5,108 nt of DNA, taken from positions 1 to 5,108 of the forward strand of contig JAUWTY010000093.1 in NCBI GenBank assembly GCA_030614485.1. The letters run 5' to 3'. The position numbers and the translations under genes are program-made. The DNA comes from Methanosarcinales archaeon. GTDB lineage: Archaea > Halobacteriota > Methanosarcinia > Methanosarcinales > Methanocomedenaceae. This document shows, one piece after another, positions 1 through 4,792 of the stretch (positions within the stretch are counted from its first letter, which is position 1; every line of letters starts with the position of its first letter). The notes beneath the pieces are model-generated. The model worked only from the letters and a program-made list of their open reading frames with translations, did not search any database and was not told where the DNA came from.

Positions 1-11
1 TAACATTTCAT
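1..11 (-). CDS. Start of an unidentified gene cut by the window edge
   Basis: An ATG at 11-9 begins a frame reading Met-Lys-Cys before the window ends. It is preceded by a strong Shine-Dalgarno-like stretch, GAGAGGTGA (minus strand, 27-19), seven bases before the ATG. It lies 18 bases after the stop of the rubredoxin-like gene, so it is probably the third gene of the redox operon. The product cannot be named from three codons; the early cysteine is only suggestive of another redox protein. Confidence 0.4.
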
Positions 12-29
12 AGTATTTTCACCTCTCTA

Positions 30-185
30 TTATAGTCTGTCATCAACTCCAGTACCGGTGTCACACTCCGGAATGTAGCAACTGACATCAATAAACTCGC
101 ATTTCTCGCCGCATGAAGGACATTGATCCGGCGGCACATCAACTTCCAATGTATATCCACAGTTAGAGCATTTCCAATTGACCAT
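30..185 (-). CDS. Small rubredoxin-like / zinc-ribbon protein, 51 aa
   Basis: This 51-residue protein starts [15 protein letters not shown]. It has a rubredoxin-type pair of knuckles, C6-x2-C9-G and C22-x2-C25-G, separated by a PPD turn (19-21). Three further cysteines (29, 36, 41) precede an acidic tail. In rubredoxins such knuckles hold a single iron and pass one electron at a time; in related zinc ribbons they hold zinc. The bases do not decide between the metals. The start is supported by AGGAGGT at 198-192, six bases before the ATG. It lies 47 bases downstream of the FTR-like gene on the same strand, so the two are probably co-transcribed. I recall that FTR-like proteins of some methanogens carry a fused rubredoxin domain, which supports a partnership. 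The extra cysteines are unusual for a plain rubredoxin and could bind a second metal or form a disulfide. Confidence 0.8.
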   Translation of the reverse strand: MVNWKCSNCGYTLEVDVPPDQCPSCGEKCEFIDVSCYIPECDTGTGVDDRL

Positions 186-191
186 ATTTAT

Positions 192-198
192 ACCTCCT
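192..198 (-). promoter_or_regulatory. Ribosome binding site of the rubredoxin-like gene
   Basis: AGGAGGT on the minus strand is a near-ideal Shine-Dalgarno sequence six bases ahead of the ATG at 185. It fixes the start of a gene short enough to be missed by length cut-offs. Confidence 0.75.
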
Positions 199-232
199 TT
201 TCATTTCCAGGTATGATTCCATTAAAAGACAA

Positions 233-508
233 TCATTTCACATACAGTGCACATTTACATGTTCCTTTTTGATCCATATCCCTGCTTCGATATACACACG
301 GACAGATGATCTTCTTGTCTTTCTCTTTATCACCCGAAATTACCCTGCAGCTACAGTACACTTCCCCATATTTTATTTTATTGTTGGCAAGGCCTTTTAT
401 TGCCATCATTACAATGTCATAATCAGGATTCAATTTGTATCCTGATGCTGACGCATTTGCTTTAGCCCACTCATACATTTCAGTTTCCAAATCTTCGGAT
501 TGTGCCAT
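233..508 (-). CDS. Ferredoxin:thioredoxin reductase catalytic-subunit-like protein (ferredoxin:disulfide reductase)
   Basis: This 91-residue protein carries the three cysteine pairs of the FTR beta chain: C52-S-C54-R, C69-P-C71 and C84-K-C86, the last followed by ALYV. By analogy with plant FTR, C52, C69, C71 and C84 would hold a [4Fe-4S] cluster, and C54 and C86 would form the redox-active disulfide. The enzyme family uses reduced ferredoxin to reduce a disulfide in thioredoxin, glutaredoxin or a similar partner, in the cytoplasm. About 90 residues is close to the usual size of the stand-alone catalytic subunit; no variable (alpha) subunit is visible, as is usual in archaea. The ATG at 508 is preceded by GGGGTGA (521-515) and by a strong TATA box. 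The rubredoxin-like gene follows 47 bases later. The exact thiol partner cannot be read from this window. Confidence 0.88.
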   Translation of the reverse strand: MAQSEDLETEMYEWAKANASASGYKLNPDYDIVMMAIKGLANNKIKYGEVYCSCRVISGDKEKDKKIICPCVYRSRDMDQKGTCKCALYVK

Positions 509-546
509 TATATATCACCCCTTTATTCTACATTCTTTTTTTACTG

Positions 547-554
547 TATATAAA
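547..554 (-). promoter_or_regulatory. TATA box of the FTR/rubredoxin operon
   Basis: TTTATATA on the minus strand (AAACTTTATATACAG context) matches the archaeal TATA consensus. A start about 25 bases downstream would fall near 524, giving a leader of roughly 15 bases that just contains the ribosome binding site at 521-515. It also separates this operon from vapC, which ends at 615. Confidence 0.7.
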
Positions 555-614
555 GTTTGACTATGCATACTCAAGTAAATCCGACCGAAGAGAGGATTTT
601 CTTGGTTATTAACA

Positions 615-1016
615 TCAACAGATTCTATTCAACCACTTAAATGTATCAAAATGATGGTCAAATGTTACAATGTATTGAATCCCATGTTTTTTTGAGAAAG
701 CTGCCGAGGTGCAGTCAGTAAAACTGTAATGGTACTTCTTGAACAGGTCCCATGTTTCCCTAAAAAGGGCTTCATTTACCTGGAATAATTCAATTTCTGA
801 ATCCAGTATGTAGTCACTTAATCTTTCAATCTCTGATGTATTATTGACCCGGTGCATGCAGGTGGTTATGGTCTCATCGAAAATGTGGTCTGTAACCACT
901 GCCGGGCCGTATTTACCAGAGAATATGTCTGGTGATAGTTCCCTTGAACGCTGGTGGTTCCTGTCACGGCTGTTGATGTATGCTACAAAGAAACTGGTAT
1001 CGAGCAGGACTGCCAT
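615..1016 (-). CDS. vapC: PIN-domain ribonuclease toxin, VapC family
   Basis: This 133-residue protein begins MAVLLDTSFFVAYIN, the typical first strand of a PIN domain with D6. The expected acidic residues follow: E48 in FDE, D101 in SFTDCTS, and D120 in TFDHHFD with a further D124. They bind Mg or Mn for RNA cleavage. Length and layout fit VapC toxins, which usually cut tRNA or rRNA and are silenced by their VapB partner; the target here is unknown. The ATG at 1016 follows the antitoxin's TAA directly with no gap, and the GGTGA ribosome binding site (1024-1020) lies inside the antitoxin's last codons. This suggests translational coupling. All catalytic acids are present, so it looks intact. 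Confidence 0.87.
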   Translation of the reverse strand: MAVLLDTSFFVAYINSRDRNHQRSRELSPDIFSGKYGPAVVTDHIFDETITTCMHRVNNTSEIERLSDYILDSEIELFQVNEALFRETWDLFKKYHYSFTDCTSAAFSKKHGIQYIVTFDHHFDTFKWLNRIC

Positions 1017-1253
1017 TTATTCACCATACAGGTACTTATCGTGCTCTTCGCTGAGATTCTCAGTCCCGGGTCCGAAATCGATTGGCTCAAGTTCAAGAAA
1101 AGAACGATCTGGTTTTACCTGTGCACGTCTGCGGTTTAGCCACAACCGGATTGCGCTGTTTATGGCTGTGCCTATATTGATGCCCTCACGGGTGGCTTCG
1201 GCTTTTATTTCACGGTATAGCTGGGTGTCAATGTTGCGGATGGTTATGTTCAT
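1017..1253 (-). CDS. vapB: Ribbon-helix-helix-like antitoxin, VapB type
   Basis: This 78-residue protein opens MNITIRNIDTQLYREIKAEA, a short beta strand followed by helices, as in CopG/ribbon-helix-helix antitoxins. The region to about residue 45 (ending IRLWLNRRR) would form the DNA-binding dimer. The acidic tail (about 50-78, ending SEEHDKYLYGE) resembles the toxin-wrapping tails of archaeal VapB proteins. It precedes vapC in the usual antitoxin-first order. Its stop codon touches the toxin's start. Antitoxins of this type usually repress their own operon, and a palindrome lies 10 to 28 bases upstream of the start. The ATG at 1253 has GGTGA only three bases away, a tight spacing. Confidence 0.83.
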   Translation of the reverse strand: MNITIRNIDTQLYREIKAEATREGINIGTAINSAIRLWLNRRRAQVKPDRSFLELEPIDFGPGTENLSEEHDKYLYGE

Positions 1254-1263
1254 ATGTCACCAT

Positions 1264-1281
1264 TGTATGACATGTGTTACA
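1264..1281. promoter_or_regulatory. Candidate VapB operator palindrome
   Basis: This 18-bp near-palindrome has the form TGTA-nn-ACATGT-nn-TACA, with 7 of 9 base pairs symmetric. It lies in the leader between the likely TATA box and the vapB start. Ribbon-helix-helix antitoxins bind such symmetric sites, so autorepression is the natural reading. No binding evidence exists from sequence alone. Confidence 0.45.
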
Positions 1282-1310
1282 GAGTATTTAGCTATTTTGG
1301 ATTAAAGTGT

Positions 1311-1318
1311 TTTTTATA
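1311..1318 (-). promoter_or_regulatory. Probable TATA box of vapBC
   Basis: TATAAAAA on the minus strand would place transcription start near 1288, a leader of about 35 bases. The palindrome at 1264-1281 then lies just after the start site, a good position for a repressor. The 96 bases between the DUF166 stop (1350) and vapB (1253) hold this promoter, the operator candidate and no gene. Confidence 0.45.
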
Positions 1319-1349
1319 CGATATCCAGTCCAAGACATCAGAGCATTTT

Positions 1350-2093
1350 TCAGTCTCCCCCCATCCCCAAATCCACAGCATCCCGGATAATATACCCTGC
1401 CTCGTGCAATATAGTATCCCCAATCTCTGTGTCCCGATCCATACTTCCAGTGCACGGGTAGGCATGGTGAGCCTCTGACACCGTCTCCTTGTAATCAGCC
1501 ACATCAGACCACTTCAACTTCTTTGCCACGAACCATGTGCATCCACAGGGAGCATCCCGCAACACCTCCACATGAGTAAAGGTCTGCCCGTCGTCGCTGA
1601 GCCGTATCTCCAGCTCAGGCTTGCCGAAACCCATCCTTACAAACTCATCTATCACAGGCTTGCCAGTCATCTCCAGCGAACAAAATGGCTTGGGGAACTC
1701 GCACTCCACACCCATGGATTCCAGTTTCTCTGACAATTGCTTCTGCAATCCAAGCGGTGCCCACCCAGGCTCCTCCACAGGCACAATCACCGCCCCTGCA
1801 CCGGTAGAGCCTACAACCAGGGGCAGACCTGCCAGCAGGTCAGGGTGAATACCCATAGCCAATATCAAATCGCACACTCCCATCTCTGGCAGGAACTCAC
1901 CCGGTTCTTCGATAAATTCAGGTAATCCGGTCGGCAATTCATGTATCTCATACACCATATCCCCAAAAGACATCCTGCCGCTCCTGCACTTATCACACAG
2001 GTCGCCGCAGGATGTGCAAAAACTGCTCGGGTTCACAAGGTTGTTCACCACCTTGGTGCCGAACTCACCCGTATACAAGATGCTGATTCGCAT
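1350..2093 (-). CDS. DUF166-family protein, cysteine-rich, function unknown
   Basis: This 247-residue protein begins MRISILYTGEFGTKVVNNLV and matches the archaeal DUF166 family. Databases sometimes label that family thymidylate synthase, without good grounds that I know of. A cysteine cluster C26-x2-C29-x3-C33-x2-C36 near the N-terminus could hold an Fe-S cluster or zinc. C138 (PFCSL), the pair C183 and C185 (APCGCTWFVAKKL) and HHAYPC (209-214) are further likely conserved sites. The middle (about 70-110) reads like a Rossmann-type segment: CDLILAMGIHPDLL, then AVIVPVEEP. The chosen ATG at 2093 lies one base after the TrmB stop and follows GAGGTC (2103-2098). A start 14 codons upstream would overlap trmB and adds residues unlike the family. 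Tight coupling to the regulator suggests shared control. The biochemical role is unknown. Confidence 0.85.
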   Translation of the reverse strand: MRISILYTGEFGTKVVNNLVNPSSFCTSCGDLCDKCRSGRMSFGDMVYEIHELPTGLPEFIEEPGEFLPEMGVCDLILAMGIHPDLLAGLPLVVGSTGAGAVIVPVEEPGWAPLGLQKQLSEKLESMGVECEFPKPFCSLEMTGKPVIDEFVRMGFGKPELEIRLSDDGQTFTHVEVLRDAPCGCTWFVAKKLKWSDVADYKETVSEAHHAYPCTGSMDRDTEIGDTILHEAGYIIRDAVDLGMGGD

Positions 2094-2094
2094 C

Positions 2095-2928
2095 TTAGAC
2101 CTCTGCCTTGACAATCGCAATATATTCAGGGTCAATTATCCAGTTGGCCCATACCTTCTCTTCGATAACCATATTATCCCGGTACGGTATGTTGATCCAC
2201 AAAGCCTCCTTTTCGTCAAATAACATATGAATGGCTATGAACCTGTTGCCATGGACCTCTTTCAGGAAATCTTCCTTTGACTGCGCCGTGGGTGTGGCCA
2301 TGGGAAAATTCTTGCATCTGGCTTCAAAATTGGGACGCTTCATTTCAATCCGCTTCTTGAGTGCAGCATTCATATCCACGATAGGTGGGCCCATTATCTG
2401 CACACTTACCTTAATTTTTTGAGGGATACTAGTGAACAATTGGTTAAAAGTAGTATCATCAATGGGGCCTGTAATCTTACTGTATGTCTCTTGCTCAGCC
2501 CTTTCGCCAATTTCCTGAATCTTCCTGACAACATTATCCAGCCCCCGGATTGTCCATAACTCCTGTCTAAGCATTTCCTGGTTCTCATCGTAAATCGGTT
2601 CCAGCGTCTCGCTGATCAGATTAACCGATTCATCCACTTTTGAAATAAGTACATTTCCTGCCGAATTAGCTGCGGTTTTCGGATGCTTTGCACGGTACTT
2701 CTTGGGACGGTCAGTAGTAGAATCTATCCAGCCCTTGTTGCGCAATCCTTCCAGGGTCCGGTACACGATAGCATGCTGTACCTGGATAACCTTACTAATA
2801 TCTTCGGCAGTCATCACCCCCCTGACCACCAGTGCATGGTATGCCTGGGCTTCCTTATGTGTCAGGTCAAGAGCCAGTAATGCGCTCAATAATTGTTTAT
2901 CCACTAAACTGTGGGCTTCTTTTATCAT
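2095..2928 (-). CDS. TrmB-family transcriptional regulator
   Basis: This 277-residue protein has an N-terminal winged helix of the TrmB type at about residues 13-82. Helices run through LTHKEAQAYHALV and AEDISKVIQVQHAIVYRTLE (the recognition region), and a wing ends at RPKKYRAKHP. A helical linker (about 90-145) leads to a C-terminal domain of about 130 residues that would sense a ligand or mediate dimer contacts. In TrmB relatives this half binds sugars or other metabolites; the ligand here cannot be read. It lacks a clear Shine-Dalgarno sequence. Its TATA box lies about 30 bases upstream of the ATG, so the mRNA is probably leaderless or nearly so. The DUF166 gene follows after one base. The regulator may control that gene and itself through the palindrome at 2948-2965. 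Confidence 0.85.
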   Translation of the reverse strand: MIKEAHSLVDKQLLSALLALDLTHKEAQAYHALVVRGVMTAEDISKVIQVQHAIVYRTLEGLRNKGWIDSTTDRPKKYRAKHPKTAANSAGNVLISKVDESVNLISETLEPIYDENQEMLRQELWTIRGLDNVVRKIQEIGERAEQETYSKITGPIDDTTFNQLFTSIPQKIKVSVQIMGPPIVDMNAALKKRIEMKRPNFEARCKNFPMATPTAQSKEDFLKEVHGNRFIAIHMLFDEKEALWINIPYRDNMVIEEKVWANWIIDPEYIAIVKAEV

Positions 2929-2947
2929 TACTATGTTGATAATATGC

Positions 2948-2965
2948 AGGAAACTATATATTCCT
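2948..2965. promoter_or_regulatory. TATA box with overlapping palindrome, trmB-DUF166 promoter
   Basis: On the minus strand AATATATA (2962-2955) is a good TATA box. It sits in the middle of an 18-bp near-palindrome of the form AGGAA-nn-TATA-nn-TTCCT, with 7 of 9 pairs symmetric. A start about 25 bases downstream falls near 2933, within about five bases of the ATG, which fits the missing ribosome binding site. A repressor bound here would block TBP. TrmB-type autoregulation is therefore the inference. Confidence 0.5.
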
Positions 2966-3000
2966 TCTCTTCAATAATAAATTGATAGTGCTGTAAACCG

Positions 3001-3598
3001 GCTGTGGGACAGAATTAAGTTGGGTAAAGGTTCAATAAATTATGCCAGACATTTTTACATGTAATCGCTGTATCAATCCGATCCTCTTTTTTCTGCATTA
3101 CCTTCCAGCCAAACCGTCTTTTATCTGCTGAAAACCCAGCTTCTGAATAATTCCTTAAATAATATTGTTCAAGGTAAGAAAACGTGTTCTTCACAAAATC
3201 TTTCATTGTATCCTTCCATTTCCACGATCCACGTAAAGTAGCATTTTTCTTGGGTATAATGTAGACTTTAGCATCTCCAAATTTAGTCACATAAGAAGAA
3301 GAACTATAATACTTATCGAGCCTCACGCTTTTCATTTCAACATCCATATATTTCAACATCTTCATTGCCCTGTCAAAAGCTTGCTTTTCACTTTTTAAAC
3401 TCGTTCCATAGGCTACATACATCTTTGAATCAAGATCAAGCAAGTTAAATGAATATACATTGGTGATCGGTTGAGTTCTTCTTCGATTATTCGAGGTTTT
3501 TCTGGTTGTTGTATCCTTTTTGACACACGGCATCCCCTCCGCATGTAGAAAAATCGTATTGAGTTGTAATATTATTGTCGATTGTTTACATTAACCGA
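3001..3598 (-). mobile_element. Insertion-sequence remnant (approximate limits)
   Basis: This region holds the transposase frame and short flanks. The low-coordinate edge is placed near GGCTGTGGGACAG, just after the transposase stop, because GGCTGT-type ends are common in insertion sequences. This is a guess. No matching inverted end is visible at the high-coordinate side, where the hgcA-like frame breaks at about 3605. I see no target-site duplication. The element therefore looks incomplete or rearranged. Confidence 0.45.
3015..3533 (-). pseudogene. DDE transposase, probably 5'-truncated (IS4/IS5-like class)
   Basis: The 172-residue frame carries the C-terminal transposase signature Y-x2-R-x3-E-x6-K at Y124, R127, E131 and K138, so E131 is the likely catalytic glutamate. 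D73 in RLDKYYSS is the likely second aspartate, 58 residues earlier. The segment VAYGTSLKSEKQAFDRA (about 40-56) and the tail RIDTAITCKNVWHNLL are typical of archaeal DDE transposases. The first catalytic aspartate is not convincingly present: D33 and D35 are only about 40 residues before D73. Full-length relatives are usually well above 172 residues. A purine-rich stretch abuts the ATG with no spacing, a poor ribosome binding site. An N-terminal truncation is the best reading, though a short divergent transposase is possible. I cannot assign the exact IS family. Confidence 0.7.
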
Positions 3599-3880
3599 TC
3601 ACGTATGGATACCTTTTGTATCCAGCACCAGGATGTAGCAGTTCACCCAGTCATCAAGGGATGAGCGCAGTGCGTCAAAGGACAGCGTGTAGTTGGTAAT
3701 GACGAACACAGGTGAGTCTGGTGTGGGGTTGCCCAATGAGTATATGCCAGGTTCTACGAGAAGGCCTGAGCGGTTAATGCCTAAGCGTGCAAGGAGATGG
3801 TTCCAATGGTCGGACAGGGTAAGTTGATTGGTGGTAGGATTTACCGGGGGAGTAGTGAAAGTGAAGATAGTACCTGACAT
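3599..3880 (-). pseudogene. N-terminal fragment of an HgcA-like corrinoid protein (CFeSP-type domain)
   Basis: The 93-residue frame from the ATG at 3880 reads like the start of the HgcA family. It has the opening MSGTIFTFTTPPVNP, LTLSDHW at 21-27, RLGINR at 32-37, VEPGIYSLGNPTPDSP at 42-57, NYTLSFDALR at 63-72 and LVLDTKG at 84-90. In HgcA the next residues are the cap helix N-(V/I)-W-C-A-A-G-K, whose cysteine ligates the cobalt of the corrinoid. Here the frame instead reads Ile-His-Thr-stop. The cap helix, the rest of the corrinoid domain and the membrane segments (about 240 residues in intact proteins) are missing and are not found elsewhere in the window. HgcA transfers a methyl group to mercury; some relatives have unproven roles. 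The fragment cannot bind cobalamin in that way and is almost certainly non-functional. No Shine-Dalgarno sequence precedes the ATG; a GTG at 3922 in frame is a weaker start. Confidence 0.72.
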
Positions 3881-3907
3881 TTTGTTTAAGTTATTTATTT
3901 CATTGAC

Positions 3908-3952
3908 TGATATGGATATCACAGAATTTTTAGGATTTTGTTCTGGATATCA
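3908..3952. repeat. Spaced repeats upstream of the hgcA-like fragment
   Basis: TGGATATCA occurs twice on the plus strand, at 3913-3921 and 3944-3952, spaced 31 bases or about three helical turns. The first copy is part of a perfect inverted repeat TGATAT-GG-ATATCA (3908-3921). They lie in the 81-base gap between the sarcinarray stop and the hgcA-like start, and may be operator sites of the once-functional gene. Confidence 0.3.
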
Positions 3953-3961
3953 GGCCAAAGT

Positions 3962-4561
3962 TCATTCTCGTTTTAATATTACAACCAACGTCCCAACCCC
4001 CAACAACCCGGCAACCACCCCAAATCCAGGCGTATCATTTGGAACAGAAACCGGCATATCGTTTGCACCCTCATCCTCCCGGCTCGGTTCATCCGGTGCA
4101 ATGTACTGCTCATCGATGATAGTTGGACTGACGACGGTCATTCCCGTTGTCATTTTGGTATCGCTGTCTTTGTTAAAGGATACATCAACCAGAATGGGTG
4201 TCCGGCCTTGTGTCCACTCACCATTGGGAGCAAGTATCCAGGTATACTCCTGTGTCCAGCCCGGGTACACATTCGATTCAGTGAACCATTCACCGGTATC
4301 ACTGGGACCTGAAATAACCTCAAATGATTTGGTCGTCCAGGGTTCCTTTAACTTAATGTCAACATAACCGTCTATCTTGGACGTCACCCTGACCGTAATA
4401 GTGAAGGGTTCGCCTATCTTCACGTCAAGGTCGTTCACCGTGGCCTTCTCACCATTACACCAGGCTTGAATTTCACCAAAATCGTTTTCTGCTGCCTGTA
4501 CAGCGTGCAGTGATAAAAATAAAAGGACGAACGATATTATCAATAGGTATACGTTTTTCAT
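3962..4561 (-). CDS. Sarcinarray-family secreted protein with PGF-CTERM sorting tail
   Basis: This 199-residue protein has a classic signal peptide (MKNVYLLIISFVLLFLSLHA), probably cut after VQA at about residue 23. The mature part contains the features I associate with the sarcinarray family of Methanosarcina relatives: GEIQAWCNGEKATVNDLDVK, IGEPFTITVRVTSKIDGYV, YPGWTQEYTWILAPNGEWT, then a beta-rich stretch to about 147. An acidic, low-complexity linker (150-177) leads to PGF (178-180), a hydrophobic helix (181-196) and a basic end (KRE). That tripartite tail is the PGF-CTERM signal. Archaeosortase A processes such proteins and they are lipid-anchored at the cell surface. Function beyond a surface role is unknown. 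A GGGAG ribosome binding site lies seven bases before the ATG. It ends 81 bases before the hgcA-like fragment. Confidence 0.82.
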   Translation of the reverse strand: MKNVYLLIISFVLLFLSLHAVQAAENDFGEIQAWCNGEKATVNDLDVKIGEPFTITVRVTSKIDGYVDIKLKEPWTTKSFEVISGPSDTGEWFTESNVYPGWTQEYTWILAPNGEWTQGRTPILVDVSFNKDSDTKMTTGMTVVSPTIIDEQYIAPDEPSREDEGANDMPVSVPNDTPGFGVVAGLLGVGTLVVILKRE

Positions 4562-4578
4562 GTTTTTGCTCCCTTTTT

Positions 4579-4596
4579 GGTTAATAATAATTAACC
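4579..4596. promoter_or_regulatory. 18-bp near-palindrome upstream of the sarcinarray gene
   Basis: GGTTAAT-n-AT-n-ATTAACC has 8 of 9 symmetric pairs. It lies 18-35 bases upstream of the ATG and just downstream of the likely TATA box, so it would overlap the start of transcription. A repressor operator is likely; a leader hairpin is the alternative, though an AT-rich stem would be weak. Confidence 0.45.
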
Positions 4597-4602
4597 CTGC
4601 AC

Positions 4603-4610
4603 CTATAATA
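4603..4610 (-). promoter_or_regulatory. Probable TATA box of the sarcinarray gene
   Basis: TATTATAG on the minus strand would set the start near 4580, leaving a leader of about 19 bases that contains GGGAG at 4573-4569. The rest of the 4562-4792 gap is AT-rich and shows no gene on either strand. A TTATAAAT stretch at 4766-4773 resembles a TATA box but has no gene at a suitable distance. Confidence 0.4.
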
Positions 4611-4774
4611 CTATTGCCACAGCAAAGCTACAACAAAGAATGGTGTTAGTATTACCTATCCGTAACTCCGCAAAATTTAACCAATAGGTATGAAAAATGA
4701 GTATTAATTAAATTTTCATAGACCCTACATAAAAAGAGTGAGGAGATGGCGATTTGCAGAATAACTTATAAATA

Positions 4775-4788
4775 GTGTCACCTGACAC
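4775..4788. repeat. Perfect inverted repeat GTGTCA-CC-TGACAC after the DUF1670 gene
   Basis: Two 6-base arms flank a CC centre, starting five bases past the DUF1670 stop. An RNA hairpin could end transcription, but no clear T-run follows immediately on the minus strand (CTATTTATAAG). It could also be a binding site or the end of a mobile element. Confidence 0.5.
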
Positions 4789-4792
4789 CAAC

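Noticed and set aside
577..599. AAATCC...GGATTT inverted repeat after vapC as a terminator
   Set aside because: A 6-base AT-rich stem with an 11-base loop is weak, and no T-run follows on the minus strand.
844..1305. 153-codon plus-strand open frame
   Set aside because: It lies opposite vapC and vapB, which both have clear family features. Its translation is rich in Ser, Arg and Met and shows no domain.
1621..1925. Plus-strand frames opposite the DUF166 gene
   Set aside because: They overlap a well-conserved minus-strand gene, and their proline- and serine-rich translations look like reading-frame shadows.
1350..2093. Thymidylate synthase as the name for this protein
   Set aside because: I see none of the motifs of ThyA or ThyX. 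The label is attached to DUF166 entries in databases but is not supported by the sequence.
2094..2135. Upstream start for the DUF166 protein, 14 codons earlier
   Set aside because: It would overlap trmB by 41 bases, and the added residues do not resemble the family. The ATG at 2093 has a ribosome binding site and begins with the expected MRIS-type strand.
2992..3590. TGTAAAC (2992-2998) and its inverse GTTTACA (3584-3590) as IS terminal repeats
   Set aside because: Seven matching bases with unrelated flanks are too little, and the distances to the transposase ends are unequal.
3828..4367. 179-codon plus-strand open frame
   Set aside because: It is antisense to the sarcinarray gene and the hgcA-like fragment, has no ribosome binding site and no recognisable domain.
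4541..4691. CAATAGGTAT repeated at 4541-4550 and 4682-4691
   Set aside because: One copy lies inside the signal-peptide coding sequence. A lone 10-base match in AT-rich DNA may be chance.
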